Source: Pseudomonas sp. Irchel s3h14 (lineage in GTDB: Bacteria; Pseudomonadota; Gammaproteobacteria; Pseudomonadales; Pseudomonadaceae). From it: a stretch of DNA of 64,000 nt. Below are positions 34,873 through 43,000 of this stretch, piece after piece. The stretch covers positions 124,001-188,000 of the forward strand of contig NZ_FYDJ01000004.1 of assembly GCF_900187425.1 (NCBI RefSeq), given 5' to 3'. A program made the translations under genes and the position numbers. The notes below the pieces were generated by a model. That model did no database searches and had not been told where the DNA came from. It saw only the letters and a program-made list of their open reading frames with translations. Each line of letters begins with the position of its first letter. Position 1 is the stretch's first letter.

Positions 34873-36453
34873 ATGACCCAGATTCTTGGGCACAACTTCA
34901 TCGGCGGCCAGCGCGCCGCGGCTGGCACCATCATCGTCAACAGCGTTGATGCCAGCACGGGCGATCAGCTGCCTTACAGTTTCCACCAGGCCACTTTTGA
35001 AGAGGTCGACTGTGCCGCCAAAGCTGCCGCCGGCGCCTATCCGGTCTACCGCAGCCTGAGTGCCGCCAAACGTGCCGAGTTCCTCGACGCGATTGCCGAT
35101 GAACTGGACGCGCTGGGTGATGACTTTGTAGCACTGGTCTGCCGCGAAACCGCGCTGCCAGCGGCACGCATTCAAGGCGAACGCGGCCGCACCAGCGGCC
35201 AGATGCGCCTGTTCGCCAAGGTGCTGCGTCGCGGTGATTTCTACGGCGCGCGGATTGATCAGGCACTGCCGGAGCGCCAACCGCTGCCGCGTCCGGACCT
35301 GCGCCAATACCGCATCGGCCTTGGGCCAGTCGCGGTGTTTGGTGCGAGCAACTTTCCGTTGGCGTTCTCCACCGCGGGCGGCGACACCGCGTCAGCGTTG
35401 GCCGCCGGTTGCCCGGTGGTGTTCAAGGCGCACAGCGGTCACATGGCCACCGCTGAACGGGTGGCCGACGCGATCATCCACGCCGCAGAAAAAACCGGCA
35501 TGCCGGCCGGCGTGTTCAACATGATCTACGGCGGTGGGGTCGGCGAAGCGCTGGTCAAGCATCCGGCGATTCAGGCGGTAGGCTTTACTGGTTCGCTCAA
35601 GGGCGGCCGTGCGTTGTGTGACATGGCTGCCGCACGTGCGCAGCCGATTCCGGTGTTCGCCGAGATGTCGAGTATCAACCCGGTGATCGTTTTGCCGCAG
35701 GCACTGCAAGTTCGCGCCGAATCGGTCGCCCGTGACCTGACCGCTTCGGTGGTTCAGGGCTGTGGTCAGTTCTGCACCAATCCCGGTTTGGTGATCGGTA
35801 TTCGCTCTCCGCAGTTCAGCGCGTTCGTGCAACAGGTGGCGGGCCTGGTCGGCGATCAGCCGGCGCAAACCATGCTCAATGCCGGGACCCTGAGCAGCTA
35901 TGGCAAAGGCCTGCAAAAACTCCTCGCGCATCCGGGCATCGAGCATCTGGTCGGCCAGCCACAGCAGGGCAATCTGGCTCAGCCGCAGCTGTTCAAGGCC
36001 GATGTAAGCCTGTTGATCAATGGCGATGAAGTGCTGCAGGAAGAAGTGTTTGGCCCGACCACGGTGTTCGTCGAAGTCGCCGATCAGGCGCAACTCAGCG
36101 CCGCGTTGAATGGTCTGCATGGGCAGCTGACGGCGACGATCATTGGCGAACCGGCGGATTTCGAACAGTTCGCTGAGCTGACGCCGTTGTTGGAACAGAA
36201 GGTCGGGCGGATCCTGCTCAACGGTTATCCGACCGGCGTGGAAGTCTGCGATTCGATGGTCCATGGCGGGCCGTATCCGGCAACTTCCGATGCGCGCGGC
36301 ACGTCGGTGGGCACGCTGGCCATCGACCGTTTCCTGCGTCCGGTATGCTTCCAGAACTACCCCGACAGCCTGCTGCCGGATGCGTTGAAGAATGCTAACC
36401 CATTGCGCATTCAACGCCTGGTGGACGGCCAACCGTCCCGCGAAGCGTTGTAA
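34873..36453 (+). CDS. 2-oxoglutarate semialdehyde dehydrogenase (NADP+)
   Basis: A 526-residue aldehyde dehydrogenase; start at ATG 34873 behind AAGGAG. It oxidises 2-oxoglutarate semialdehyde to 2-oxoglutarate, the last step of non-phosphorylative pentose degradation. Cofactor-binding residues lie in VFGASNFPLAFS and GHMATAERVADAI, the catalytic glutamate in VFAEMSSINPVIVLP, and the nucleophilic cysteine in QGCGQFCTNPGLV. The shape (TQILGHNFIGGQR at the start) matches the NADP-type KGSADH group rather than succinate-semialdehyde enzymes. It ends the rightward MFS-AraD1-KGSADH unit. Confidence 0.9.
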   Translation: MTQILGHNFIGGQRAAAGTIIVNSVDASTGDQLPYSFHQATFEEVDCAAKAAAGAYPVYRSLSAAKRAEFLDAIADELDALGDDFVALVCRETALPAARIQGERGRTSGQMRLFAKVLRRGDFYGARIDQALPERQPLPRPDLRQYRIGLGPVAVFGASNFPLAFSTAGGDTASALAAGCPVVFKAHSGHMATAERVADAIIHAAEKTGMPAGVFNMIYGGGVGEALVKHPAIQAVGFTGSLKGGRALCDMAAARAQPIPVFAEMSSINPVIVLPQALQVRAESVARDLTASVVQGCGQFCTNPGLVIGIRSPQFSAFVQQVAGLVGDQPAQTMLNAGTLSSYGKGLQKLLAHPGIEHLVGQPQQGNLAQPQLFKADVSLLINGDEVLQEEVFGPTTVFVEVADQAQLSAALNGLHGQLTATIIGEPADFEQFAELTPLLEQKVGRILLNGYPTGVEVCDSMVHGGPYPATSDARGTSVGTLAIDRFLRPVCFQNYPDSLLPDALKNANPLRIQRLVDGQPSREAL

Positions 36454-36463
36454 TCCTGTGACT

Positions 36464-36573
36464 GATCGTTCCCACGCTCTGCGTGGGAATGCAGCCCGGG
36501 ACGCTCCGCGTCCCTTCAAAGCCGAACGCAGAGCGTCCGAAGAGGCATTCCCACGCAGAGCGTGGGAACGATC
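36464..36573. repeat. Two-armed hairpin repeat, family III
   Basis: Left arm 36464-36492 and right arm 36545-36573 are perfect 29-base inverted copies. Each arm alone folds as TTCCCACGC, loop, GCGTGGGAA. The middle carries GGGACGCTCCGCGTCCC. It lies between the semialdehyde dehydrogenase and the next small gene and marks the right edge of the core cassette. Confidence 0.85.
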
Positions 36574-36626
36574 ATTGCGGTGTGATGAGCTATCATTGCG
36601 TCTTTCCCATTCAAAGATTGACTGCC

Positions 36627-36920
36627 ATGACTGCCCCAACCGACACCTTGCTCGCCATCCTCGAACACTGCGATATGGTGGAAATCGACGGGCTACACGC
36701 CTTCGAATTCTCCCTCGATGAAGACGATAACCTGCACATCGAATGCCTGGACGGTCGTGTGTCCAAGCACTGGGAGTTCACCCCGGCCGAAGTCGAGGCC
36801 GCGACCTTCGATCCAACCCTGCAAAGCTGGCTGATCACCGGCAGTTCCGGCGAGCACCGGTTGGTGTGCATGACCGCGTTCCGCGGTGATGACGACGAGG
36901 AAGTGAATGAGGATGCGTAA
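36627..36920 (+). CDS. Small acidic conserved protein, function unknown
   Basis: A 97-residue cytoplasmic protein; start at ATG 36627 because the longer frame runs into the family III repeat. It is rich in Asp and Glu (FEFSLDEDDNLHIECLDG, GDDDEEVNEDA) with beta-strand patterning and no signal peptide. I do not firmly recognise it; it may be one of the Pseudomonas-only DUF families. Its last codons overlap the start of the lactonase gene, so the two are likely co-translated. Confidence 0.75.
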   Translation: MTAPTDTLLAILEHCDMVEIDGLHAFEFSLDEDDNLHIECLDGRVSKHWEFTPAEVEAATFDPTLQSWLITGSSGEHRLVCMTAFRGDDDEEVNEDA

Positions 36921-38082
36921 GCTCTGGCCACTGTTGATGGCCGGCAGCTTCGGCGCGATGGGCTTTCAGGTTGCGTCGGCCGACGACTATCAGTTGCTGG
37001 TCGGCTCCTACACAGCCGGTCAGAGCCAGGGGATTTATCGCCTGAACTTCGACAGCGTTACCGGGCAGATCGATGCCAAGCCGCTGCAAGTGGTCAAGAG
37101 CGAAAACCCATCCTGGCTGACTCTGTCCAAGGATCAGCGTCACCTGTTCGTGGTCAACGAAAACGGCCCGGGACAGACCGATCCGGTAGGGTGCGTCAGC
37201 AGTTATGCGATTGATCCCAAAACTCATGAACTGAGCCTGATCAATCAGGTGCAAAGCCTGGGCAACGAGCCGACTCATTCGAGCCTCGGCGTTGAAGCCA
37301 GTCACCTGTTTGTCAGCAACTATTCGGTGTCTGAAGATCCGGGCGGCACCCTGGCGGTATTGCCGGTGGACGCCGACGGCAAACTCAAACCCGTGGTGCA
37401 GATGAGCAGCCATCCATCGAGCCGGGTCAATCCCGAGCGGCAGATGTCGGCGCACGTGCATTCCACGGTTTCGTCGCCGGACGGTAAGTATGTGTTCTCC
37501 AATGACCTGGGCGCCGACAAGATCTTTGCCTACCGCTTCGACCCCAAGGCCAACCCGGAACTGCCCTTGATCGCCGCTACACCGGCGTCTGTCCAGTTGC
37601 CACCCGGCAGCGGGCCGCGTCATCTGCTGTTCAGCGCCGATGGCAAGCACGCGTGGCTGACCATGGAAATGAGTGCGCAGGTTGCGGTGTTCGATTACAA
37701 GGACGGCCAACTCAAGCAAACGCAAATGGTCGAGTTGGCGACGGGTCAGCCCGTTTCGGACAAGGCAGCCGCTGCGCTTCACGCGTCGCGCGATGGCAAG
37801 TTCCTCTACGTCAGCAACCGTGGCACCGCCAATCAGCTGCTGGTGTTTTCCATCGATCCTGCGAGCGGGCACCTCAAGGAGCTGCAGCGCCGTTCCGTTG
37901 AAGGTGATCACCCGCGTGAGTTCAGCCTCGATCCGAGTGGCAAGTTCTTGTTGATCGCCAATCAGAAAAGCAACCAGATTGTCGTCGTCGAACGCGATTC
38001 AAAGACAGGCCTGCTGGGTAAAACCGTGCAAAAACTGCCGATGGACGCCCCGAGCGACCTCAAGTTCATGGTGCGTCAATAG
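36907..38082 (+). CDS. Exported lactonase (6-phosphogluconolactonase/YbhE-type beta-propeller)
   Basis: A 391-residue seven-bladed propeller of the YbhE lactonase family: YQLLVGSYTAGQSQGIYRLNF, then NPSWLTLSKDQRHLFVVNE, HVHSTVSSPDGKYVF and GPRHLLFSADGKHAWL. Start ATG 36907 or 36913; a GAGGAAG site precedes both. The first 25 residues (MRMRKLWPLLMAGSFGAMGFQV) are a signal peptide, so it acts in the periplasm, unlike E. coli Pgl. It could hydrolyse aldonolactones made by periplasmic sugar dehydrogenases and feed the adjacent pentonate cassette. Overlaps the upstream gene by 14 bases. Confidence 0.88.
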   Translation: MRMRKLWPLLMAGSFGAMGFQVASADDYQLLVGSYTAGQSQGIYRLNFDSVTGQIDAKPLQVVKSENPSWLTLSKDQRHLFVVNENGPGQTDPVGCVSSYAIDPKTHELSLINQVQSLGNEPTHSSLGVEASHLFVSNYSVSEDPGGTLAVLPVDADGKLKPVVQMSSHPSSRVNPERQMSAHVHSTVSSPDGKYVFSNDLGADKIFAYRFDPKANPELPLIAATPASVQLPPGSGPRHLLFSADGKHAWLTMEMSAQVAVFDYKDGQLKQTQMVELATGQPVSDKAAAALHASRDGKFLYVSNRGTANQLLVFSIDPASGHLKELQRRSVEGDHPREFSLDPSGKFLLIANQKSNQIVVVERDSKTGLLGKTVQKLPMDAPSDLKFMVRQ

Positions 38083-38085
38083 GCC

Positions 38086-38110
38086 GCAGGCCCCGGTTGA
38101 TGGGGCCTGC
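38086..38110 (+). terminator. Probable terminator hairpin after the lactonase gene
   Basis: GCAGGCCCC and GGGGCCTGC form a strong 9-pair stem a few bases after the stop. The following tract (ATCCTTCTATT) is only partly T-rich, so this may be a weak terminator or an mRNA-end stabiliser. Confidence 0.55.
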
Positions 38111-38237
38111 ATCCTTCTATTAATGACGCTGATATCTGCTAATGCTACAAAAGATTTCAAGGCGCCAACCTCGAAGGTTAAGTTTGCTTCACGGCCCCAC
38201 CGGGCAAGCAAGCCAACTGAATCTGAGGAACACCGCC

Positions 38238-38417
38238 ATGAACTTCAATCTCTTCTCCGTAATCGCTGCTTCTGCAATCTCCGCCACCGTTGCTCTGCCA
38301 GCCAGCGCCAACGTTGAAATCAGCGACAAAAAATCCCACGCCCAAAGCTACACCCAGAAATACCTGCAACAGAGTGCCAACTTTTACGCGGCTCTGGATC
38401 ACAAGACCCAAGCCTGA
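38238..38417 (+). CDS. Tiny exported protein, function unknown
   Basis: A 59-residue protein with a clean signal peptide (FSVIAASAISATVALPASA) preceded by GAGGAA. After cleavage about 36 residues remain (NVEISDKKSHAQSYTQKYLQ and on), charged and glutamine-rich. Start chosen at ATG 38238; the longer frame from 38142 has no ribosome site. Not recognised. First of four small probable envelope proteins in 1.1 kb. Confidence 0.7.
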   Translation: MNFNLFSVIAASAISATVALPASANVEISDKKSHAQSYTQKYLQQSANFYAALDHKTQA

Positions 38418-38438
38418 AATTTGACCCCTGCACCCTTT

Positions 38439-38512
38439 ATGCAGGAGCGAAGTCACTTGCGCCGATCGAGCTGAAACGCTTCGAGAAACCTGAGTGATGT
38501 CGCTCCTGCATA
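38439..38512. repeat. Inverted-repeat element (TATGCAGGAGCGA arms)
   Basis: TATGCAGGAGCGAAGTCACT at the left and AGTGATGTCGCTCCTGCATA at the right make a near-perfect hairpin arm pair of about 20 bases around about 34 bases. REP-like, but with a core unlike the other families in the window. Confidence 0.7.
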
Positions 38513-38625
38513 ACGCGTTTACGACAGCATCATATTGCTATCAATGTATTGCTTGATATCACATGGCCATAAGTTTAAATTTGACGCTGATTTTTTGACT
38601 CCTTCTCATGATAAGGATCGACAGC

Positions 38626-38751
38626 ATGGCAATGCGTCTGGCCGTGGTTCTTCTGTTTCTCTATTCCACCCCCATTCTTTCGGCTGCCCAGCCCGTTCCA
38701 GACGAGCCGGATGCGGCCCGCGAGCGCATGATGAGTTTTATTGAAGACTGA
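38626..38751 (+). CDS. Very small exported peptide, 41 residues
   Basis: ATG at 38626 follows AAGGAT at good spacing. The peptide has a hydrophobic start (MAMRLAVVLLFLYSTPILS) with a probable cleavage after AA, leaving about 20 residues (QPVPDEPDAARERMMSFIED). Acidic, no cysteine. Followed by a good terminator at 38794-38824, which supports a real transcript. Too short for family assignment. Confidence 0.55.
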   Translation: MAMRLAVVLLFLYSTPILSAAQPVPDEPDAARERMMSFIED

Positions 38752-38793
38752 AATAGTCTGGCTTAATGATCAACGAAGCTGATGGTCACTATG

Positions 38794-38824
38794 GATAACC
38801 CTGAGTGGTTATCACCGCTTTTTT
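38794..38824 (+). terminator. Rho-independent terminator
   Basis: GATAACC and GGTTATC form a 7-pair stem with a 6-base loop, followed shortly by six T residues. It ends the transcript of the 41-residue peptide. Confidence 0.75.
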
Positions 38825-38866
38825 GATCGATTCTGTGGGCATCGAAACATGCCTGCGGAGAACATC

Positions 38867-39079
38867 ATGGCCAGCGCAATCATCACTTCTGCCAAACACG
38901 GCGCCTACCTGGCTATCGCTCTTTACGTGGCCATGGTGCTGGTTGTCAGCCTCTCGCCTCAATCGCAACAGACCCTCGATGCGCCGATTCAAGTCGCTTA
39001 TCCCGGCATCCAGTTTGAACACCGTTCGCAAACCGCGATGGTCGATCAGGCTGAACTCGCAGGAGTCGCCGGGGAATGA
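38867..39079 (+). CDS. Small membrane protein, function unknown
   Basis: A 70-residue protein from ATG 38867 behind GCGGAG (MASAIITSAKHG). One predicted membrane helix, AYLAIALYVAMVLVVSLS, is followed by a polar tail of about 35 residues. Its stop overlaps the start of the next small gene by 4 bases (ATGA), so the two form a coupled pair. Not recognised. Confidence 0.65.
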   Translation: MASAIITSAKHGAYLAIALYVAMVLVVSLSPQSQQTLDAPIQVAYPGIQFEHRSQTAMVDQAELAGVAGE

Positions 39080-39333
39080 AAGGGCACAGACTTTGGGTCA
39101 TCGCCTTCCTGGCGTTCATGACCAATGGATCTTCCTTGCTGGGTATCGGACAGGGCTCGGCGGGGTCGGTGGCACGGACTATCGAAGCGAATCACAACCT
39201 GGCTCGCAACATTGAAACCGCGAAGGCCCTGGGGCTGTTGGCCGGCAATCCGCCAATCGAACGCCAGGACGATTTCTTCGGGCCGTTCCACGTGGATTGC
39301 TCGGTGTTGCAGATGTGTGAAGTGTTCGCCTGA
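39076..39333 (+). CDS. Small exported or membrane-anchored protein, function unknown
   Basis: An 85-residue protein coupled to the preceding gene (ATGA overlap), with GCAGGAG upstream. N-terminal hydrophobic segment LWVIAFLAFMTNGSSLLGIG is probably a signal or anchor. Two cysteines near the C-terminus (HVDCSVLQMCEVFA) could pair in the periplasm. Not recognised. Confidence 0.65.
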   Translation: MKGHRLWVIAFLAFMTNGSSLLGIGQGSAGSVARTIEANHNLARNIETAKALGLLAGNPPIERQDDFFGPFHVDCSVLQMCEVFA

Positions 39334-39349
39334 GTCGCCTAGACGCGCC

Positions 39350-39488
39350 CCCTGTAGCAGCTGGCGAAGCCTGCGTTCGGCTGCGAAGCAGTCGTAAATC
39401 CTGTATGTCAGATCTACCTGGAAGACCGCATGTTCTGGTTTCACGACTGCTGCGCAGCCGAACGCAGGCTTCGCCAGCTGCTACAGGG
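39350..39488. repeat. Long hairpin repeat, family II
   Basis: CCCTGTAGCAGCTGGCGAAG and on at the left, reverse complement ending CAGCTGCTACAGGG at the right. Arms of about 40 bases including GCGTTCGGCTGCG. Located between the small-protein pair and the end of the convergent GST-like gene. Confidence 0.78.
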
Positions 39489-39498
39489 ATCGGCGCGG

Positions 39499-40095
39499 CT
39501 ACTTGCCCATCACGCCAGTAAATAGTTCCGACTCCAGAAACCGCTGCAACCAAGCCTGCAAACGGTGATAGGGCGTCTGCCCGAACCACTCGCGATCCAC
39601 ATGGGCGAACTGCCGCACGAACGGCATCAGCGCCACATCCGCAAGGCTCGGATGCTCGGCCAGCAAGTAGTCGCGTCCCTCCAGCAACTCATCGAGCCTG
39701 CGCAAAAACACCTCGCCCTCGGCGCGATAAAACGTTATCGGCTGCTCGGGATATCGTTCGGCGTACTTGTAGCGATTCAAGTGCACCTTGAACACCTGAT
39801 CGTTTTCTTCGATCAGGTCGGCGATGAGTTGCTGCCCGACAGGGTCATCCTTGAGCAACCAATCCTGCGGATCGTTCTGCGCCAGGGCCCAGTGCATGAT
39901 CGCCAGGCTTTCCTCAATCACCTGACCGTCGACGCTCAGCACTGGCACCGTGCCTTTACTCGACAGCGCCAGCATTTCGGCAGGTTTGGCCTTCAGGCTG
40001 ACCTCGACAATGTTCACCGCCACGCCGGAGTAGCGCAGGGCCATGCGCGCCCGCATCGCGTAGGGGCAGCGGCGGAAGGAATACAGCGTATTCAT
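39499..40095 (-). CDS. Glutathione S-transferase-like protein
   Basis: A 198-residue two-domain thioredoxin-fold protein. The N-terminal motif RRCPYAMRARMAL (Cys10) resembles glutaredoxin 2 and cysteine-type GSTs. KGTVPVLSVDGQVIEESLAI contains the cis-proline TVPVL glutathione site and the ES pair. The helical C-terminal domain follows. Its ATG overlaps the sbcC stop by 4 bases, so it is the last gene of an sbcDC operon. A thiol-disulfide or deglutathionylation role is possible; substrate unknown. Confidence 0.9.
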   Translation of the reverse strand: MNTLYSFRRCPYAMRARMALRYSGVAVNIVEVSLKAKPAEMLALSSKGTVPVLSVDGQVIEESLAIMHWALAQNDPQDWLLKDDPVGQQLIADLIEENDQVFKVHLNRYKYAERYPEQPITFYRAEGEVFLRRLDELLEGRDYLLAEHPSLADVALMPFVRQFAHVDREWFGQTPYHRLQAWLQRFLESELFTGVMGK

Positions 40096-43000
40096 TTCAC
40101 CTCCAGCGTACTCAGGCCGTTGCCCTGACGGCGGACCTGAATCTGCACCGGAATCCGTTCATGCATTTCCTGCACGTGTGAAATCACCGCGACTTTTCGT
40201 CCCTGCGCTTGCAAGCCGTCGAGAGCATCCATGGCCAGTTGCAGGGATTCCGGATCAAGGCTACCGAAGCCTTCATCGATGAACAGCGATTCGATTTTCA
40301 GCGTGCTCGATGCCATGGACGCCAAACCGAGCGCCAGAGCCAGCGACACCAGGAACGTCTCGCCGCCGGACAACGAATGCACCGAACGCAGTTCATCGCC
40401 CATTTCGGTGTCCATCACCAACAAACCGAGCATGCTGCCGCCACGTTTGAGGCGATAGCGCCGCACCAGTTGGCGCAACTGAACGTTGGCGTGATGCACA
40501 AGCAGGTCGAGGTTGTAAGCCTGGGCGATCTTGCGGAAGGTGTCGCCCGTGGCCGAACCGATCAGCGCATTTAAACGTGCCCAGCGCTGGTATTCGGTGT
40601 AGGCGTCGGCAATCTGCTGCGCAAGGGCCTGATTGGCGTTTTGCCGGCGCTGATCCTCAGCCTGTTCGGCGCGCAGTTCAGCGCAACGGTGTTCGCTGGC
40701 GGTGAACAGGTTTTGCAGCTCGGCAAGCGCTGTCGCCAGTTGTTCGGCGTCGAGATTACCGTTGTGCTGTGCCTGGTGATTGAGCAGACGCTGATCGCGT
40801 TCCTGCAACAGAACCTTGGTCTGTTCGATGGCTTTTTCGCTTTGCTGCAATTGCTGACGCAGTTCGCTGACCTGCTGGTCGTCGACACTCAGCAGATCCT
40901 CCAGACCACCATCATCCAGTTCCGGATGCAATGCGCGCCAGTCGGCAATCTTGCTGCTCAGCTCGCGATCTTCGGTTTCCAGTGCCTGCGAACGTTCCTG
41001 CTGGGCCTTGAGTTCGGCGCCCAGTTGCACCAGCCGCGTACGCACGGTTTGCAGTTCCTGATTGGCCGTCGCTTCAGCATTGCGCGCCTGTTCGACGGCT
41101 TGATCCAGTTGCTGCTGCCACTGCTCGGCGCTGCTGTGTTCGCCGAGCAATTGCGTGAGTTTTTGCTGGCAGTCCTGTTGCTGGTCGGCGAGGGTGGCGA
41201 ACTGTTTTTGGGCCGTTTCCAATTGCTGGAGGCGAGTGAGTTGGCGGTCCTGTTCTTTCTCCAGCGTCTGCTGCCGTTGTTGCTGTTCGCCGAGTTCATC
41301 GCGTTGCTGATCGAGTTGTTCCAGACGCTGGGCGATCTGCCGGTCCAGTTGCATGAAGGTCGCAGCCGGTTCGTTGCGCAAGGCTTGCAGCGTATCGGCC
41401 GGGAGCAGGGTGCTGAACGCTGTCAACTCTTCATCCAGACGCTGGCGATCACTGCTCAACTCACGTTGCTGGTTGGCCAGGTGCTGGGCAGCTTGCTGGC
41501 TCGCCGTTTCAGCGCTACGCAGTTGCTGTTGAAGGCGCGCGGCGTCCTGTTGCAGGGTGAGCAGGGCGGTTTGCCGTTGTTCGTCCTGAGTGATGCTTTG
41601 GTTCAGCTGGTTGTTTTGCTGCACCAGCCAGGCATCGCGTTTAGCCGCATCCTGCGTCAACAGCTGCGCAGATAACGGATGTGCTTCAAGGCTCGGTGCC
41701 AGGCTCTGCTGCTGGGTCGCGAGGTGTTCTTGCTGTTGCAGCAACTCCTTTTGCTGCGCAATCACGCCGCCCACTTCAGCGCGCAGTTCAGTGAGCTTTT
41801 CTTTCAACAGGTCGACGGCTTTCTGGGCGTTGGCCTGTTCGCTTTCATCATGCCGGCCAAGGCTCTGCAGCAGGGCTTCGGGCTGATGATAGGGATGGTC
41901 GGGGCTGCCACAGACCGGGCACGGCTGATCGTCCTGCAACTGCTCGCGCAGTTCTTCGACGCTGGCGCTGCGGGCCAGACGCTGGCGTTCCAGCAGTTCG
42001 CGGGTGACGGTCAGGGTCTGTTCGGCAACGACCAATTCGTTCTTGGCTTTCACGCCGTCCTGGGTCAGACGTTCTCGTTCTTGCTGAGCGCTCAGCTGGC
42101 GCTGCTGGAGTTCGGACGCGCGCTTGTCCAGTTCCTGCTGACTGGCCCACAGGCGCGTCAGTTCTTCAAAGGCCCGCTGCTGTTTGCGGTTGTCTTGCAA
42201 CAGACTGCCGAGAATCCGGATCTGCTCGGCCACCGCTTCCGGTTCGGCGCCGGCCTCCTTGTACAGCACTTCAAGGCTCTGGCGCTGAGTGGACAGGTCC
42301 TCGGCAGCGCGAGCGGCGCTCTGTTCCAGGGCGGCCAGTTCGGCCTGGCCCTTGTTCAGGCGATTGCCGATCAGCATCAGCTGTTGCAGGCGATCACGGT
42401 AGGCGTTCCAGGCATCGCTCAACGGCGCCAGTGGGGTGCTTTGCTCAAGCTCCCCAGCAATCCGCTGCAAACGTTCGGCGACCTGTTTCTGTTGGTCGAG
42501 CAAACCTTGGATCGTGTTTTGGCCCTGAGTGCAGGCCAGTTCCGCCTGCTGCTTGAGGTCGGCACTGAGGCTTGCATCCTTGACCAGACGGGCGAGGGTG
42601 CTTTGCGCTTCGAAGGCCTGACGCAGCAGTGGAGCGCATGAGGTGTGTTGGCTTTGGGCCTCGACCAGCGCGGTCTGTGCAGCACTCAGGCTGTGTTCGA
42701 GTTGCGCCTGGCGCTCATTCAGTTCGGTTTGCTGTCGGGTGTGCTGCTGAATCTGCGCGGCCAGCGGTGTGAGCTGGGCAGTGAGTTCTGTTTTGCGGGC
42801 GAACTGGTGCCGTTGCGGGGCCAGTTGCTCCAGGCGAGTCAGCTTCAAACGTTCGCCGGCCAGACCTTCCCAGTGCTGCCGGGCCGATTGCAGCTGTTCG
42901 GTGGCGCTCTGCTGCTCGTCCTGCAACTGGCGCAAATCCTTGAGCCAGGTGTGTTGCAGTTCCAATTGCTTGAGTTGCGCTTGCTGGGTCTTGAGTTGTT

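Noticed and set aside
36483..36626. N-terminal extension of the small gene at 36627
   Set aside because: The extension is a translation of a family III repeat (similar peptide strings appear from other copies); the ATG at 36627 is the better start.
38142..38237. Upstream extension of the 59-residue exported protein
   Set aside because: It would bury the signal peptide and has no ribosome site; GAGGAA precedes the ATG at 38238.
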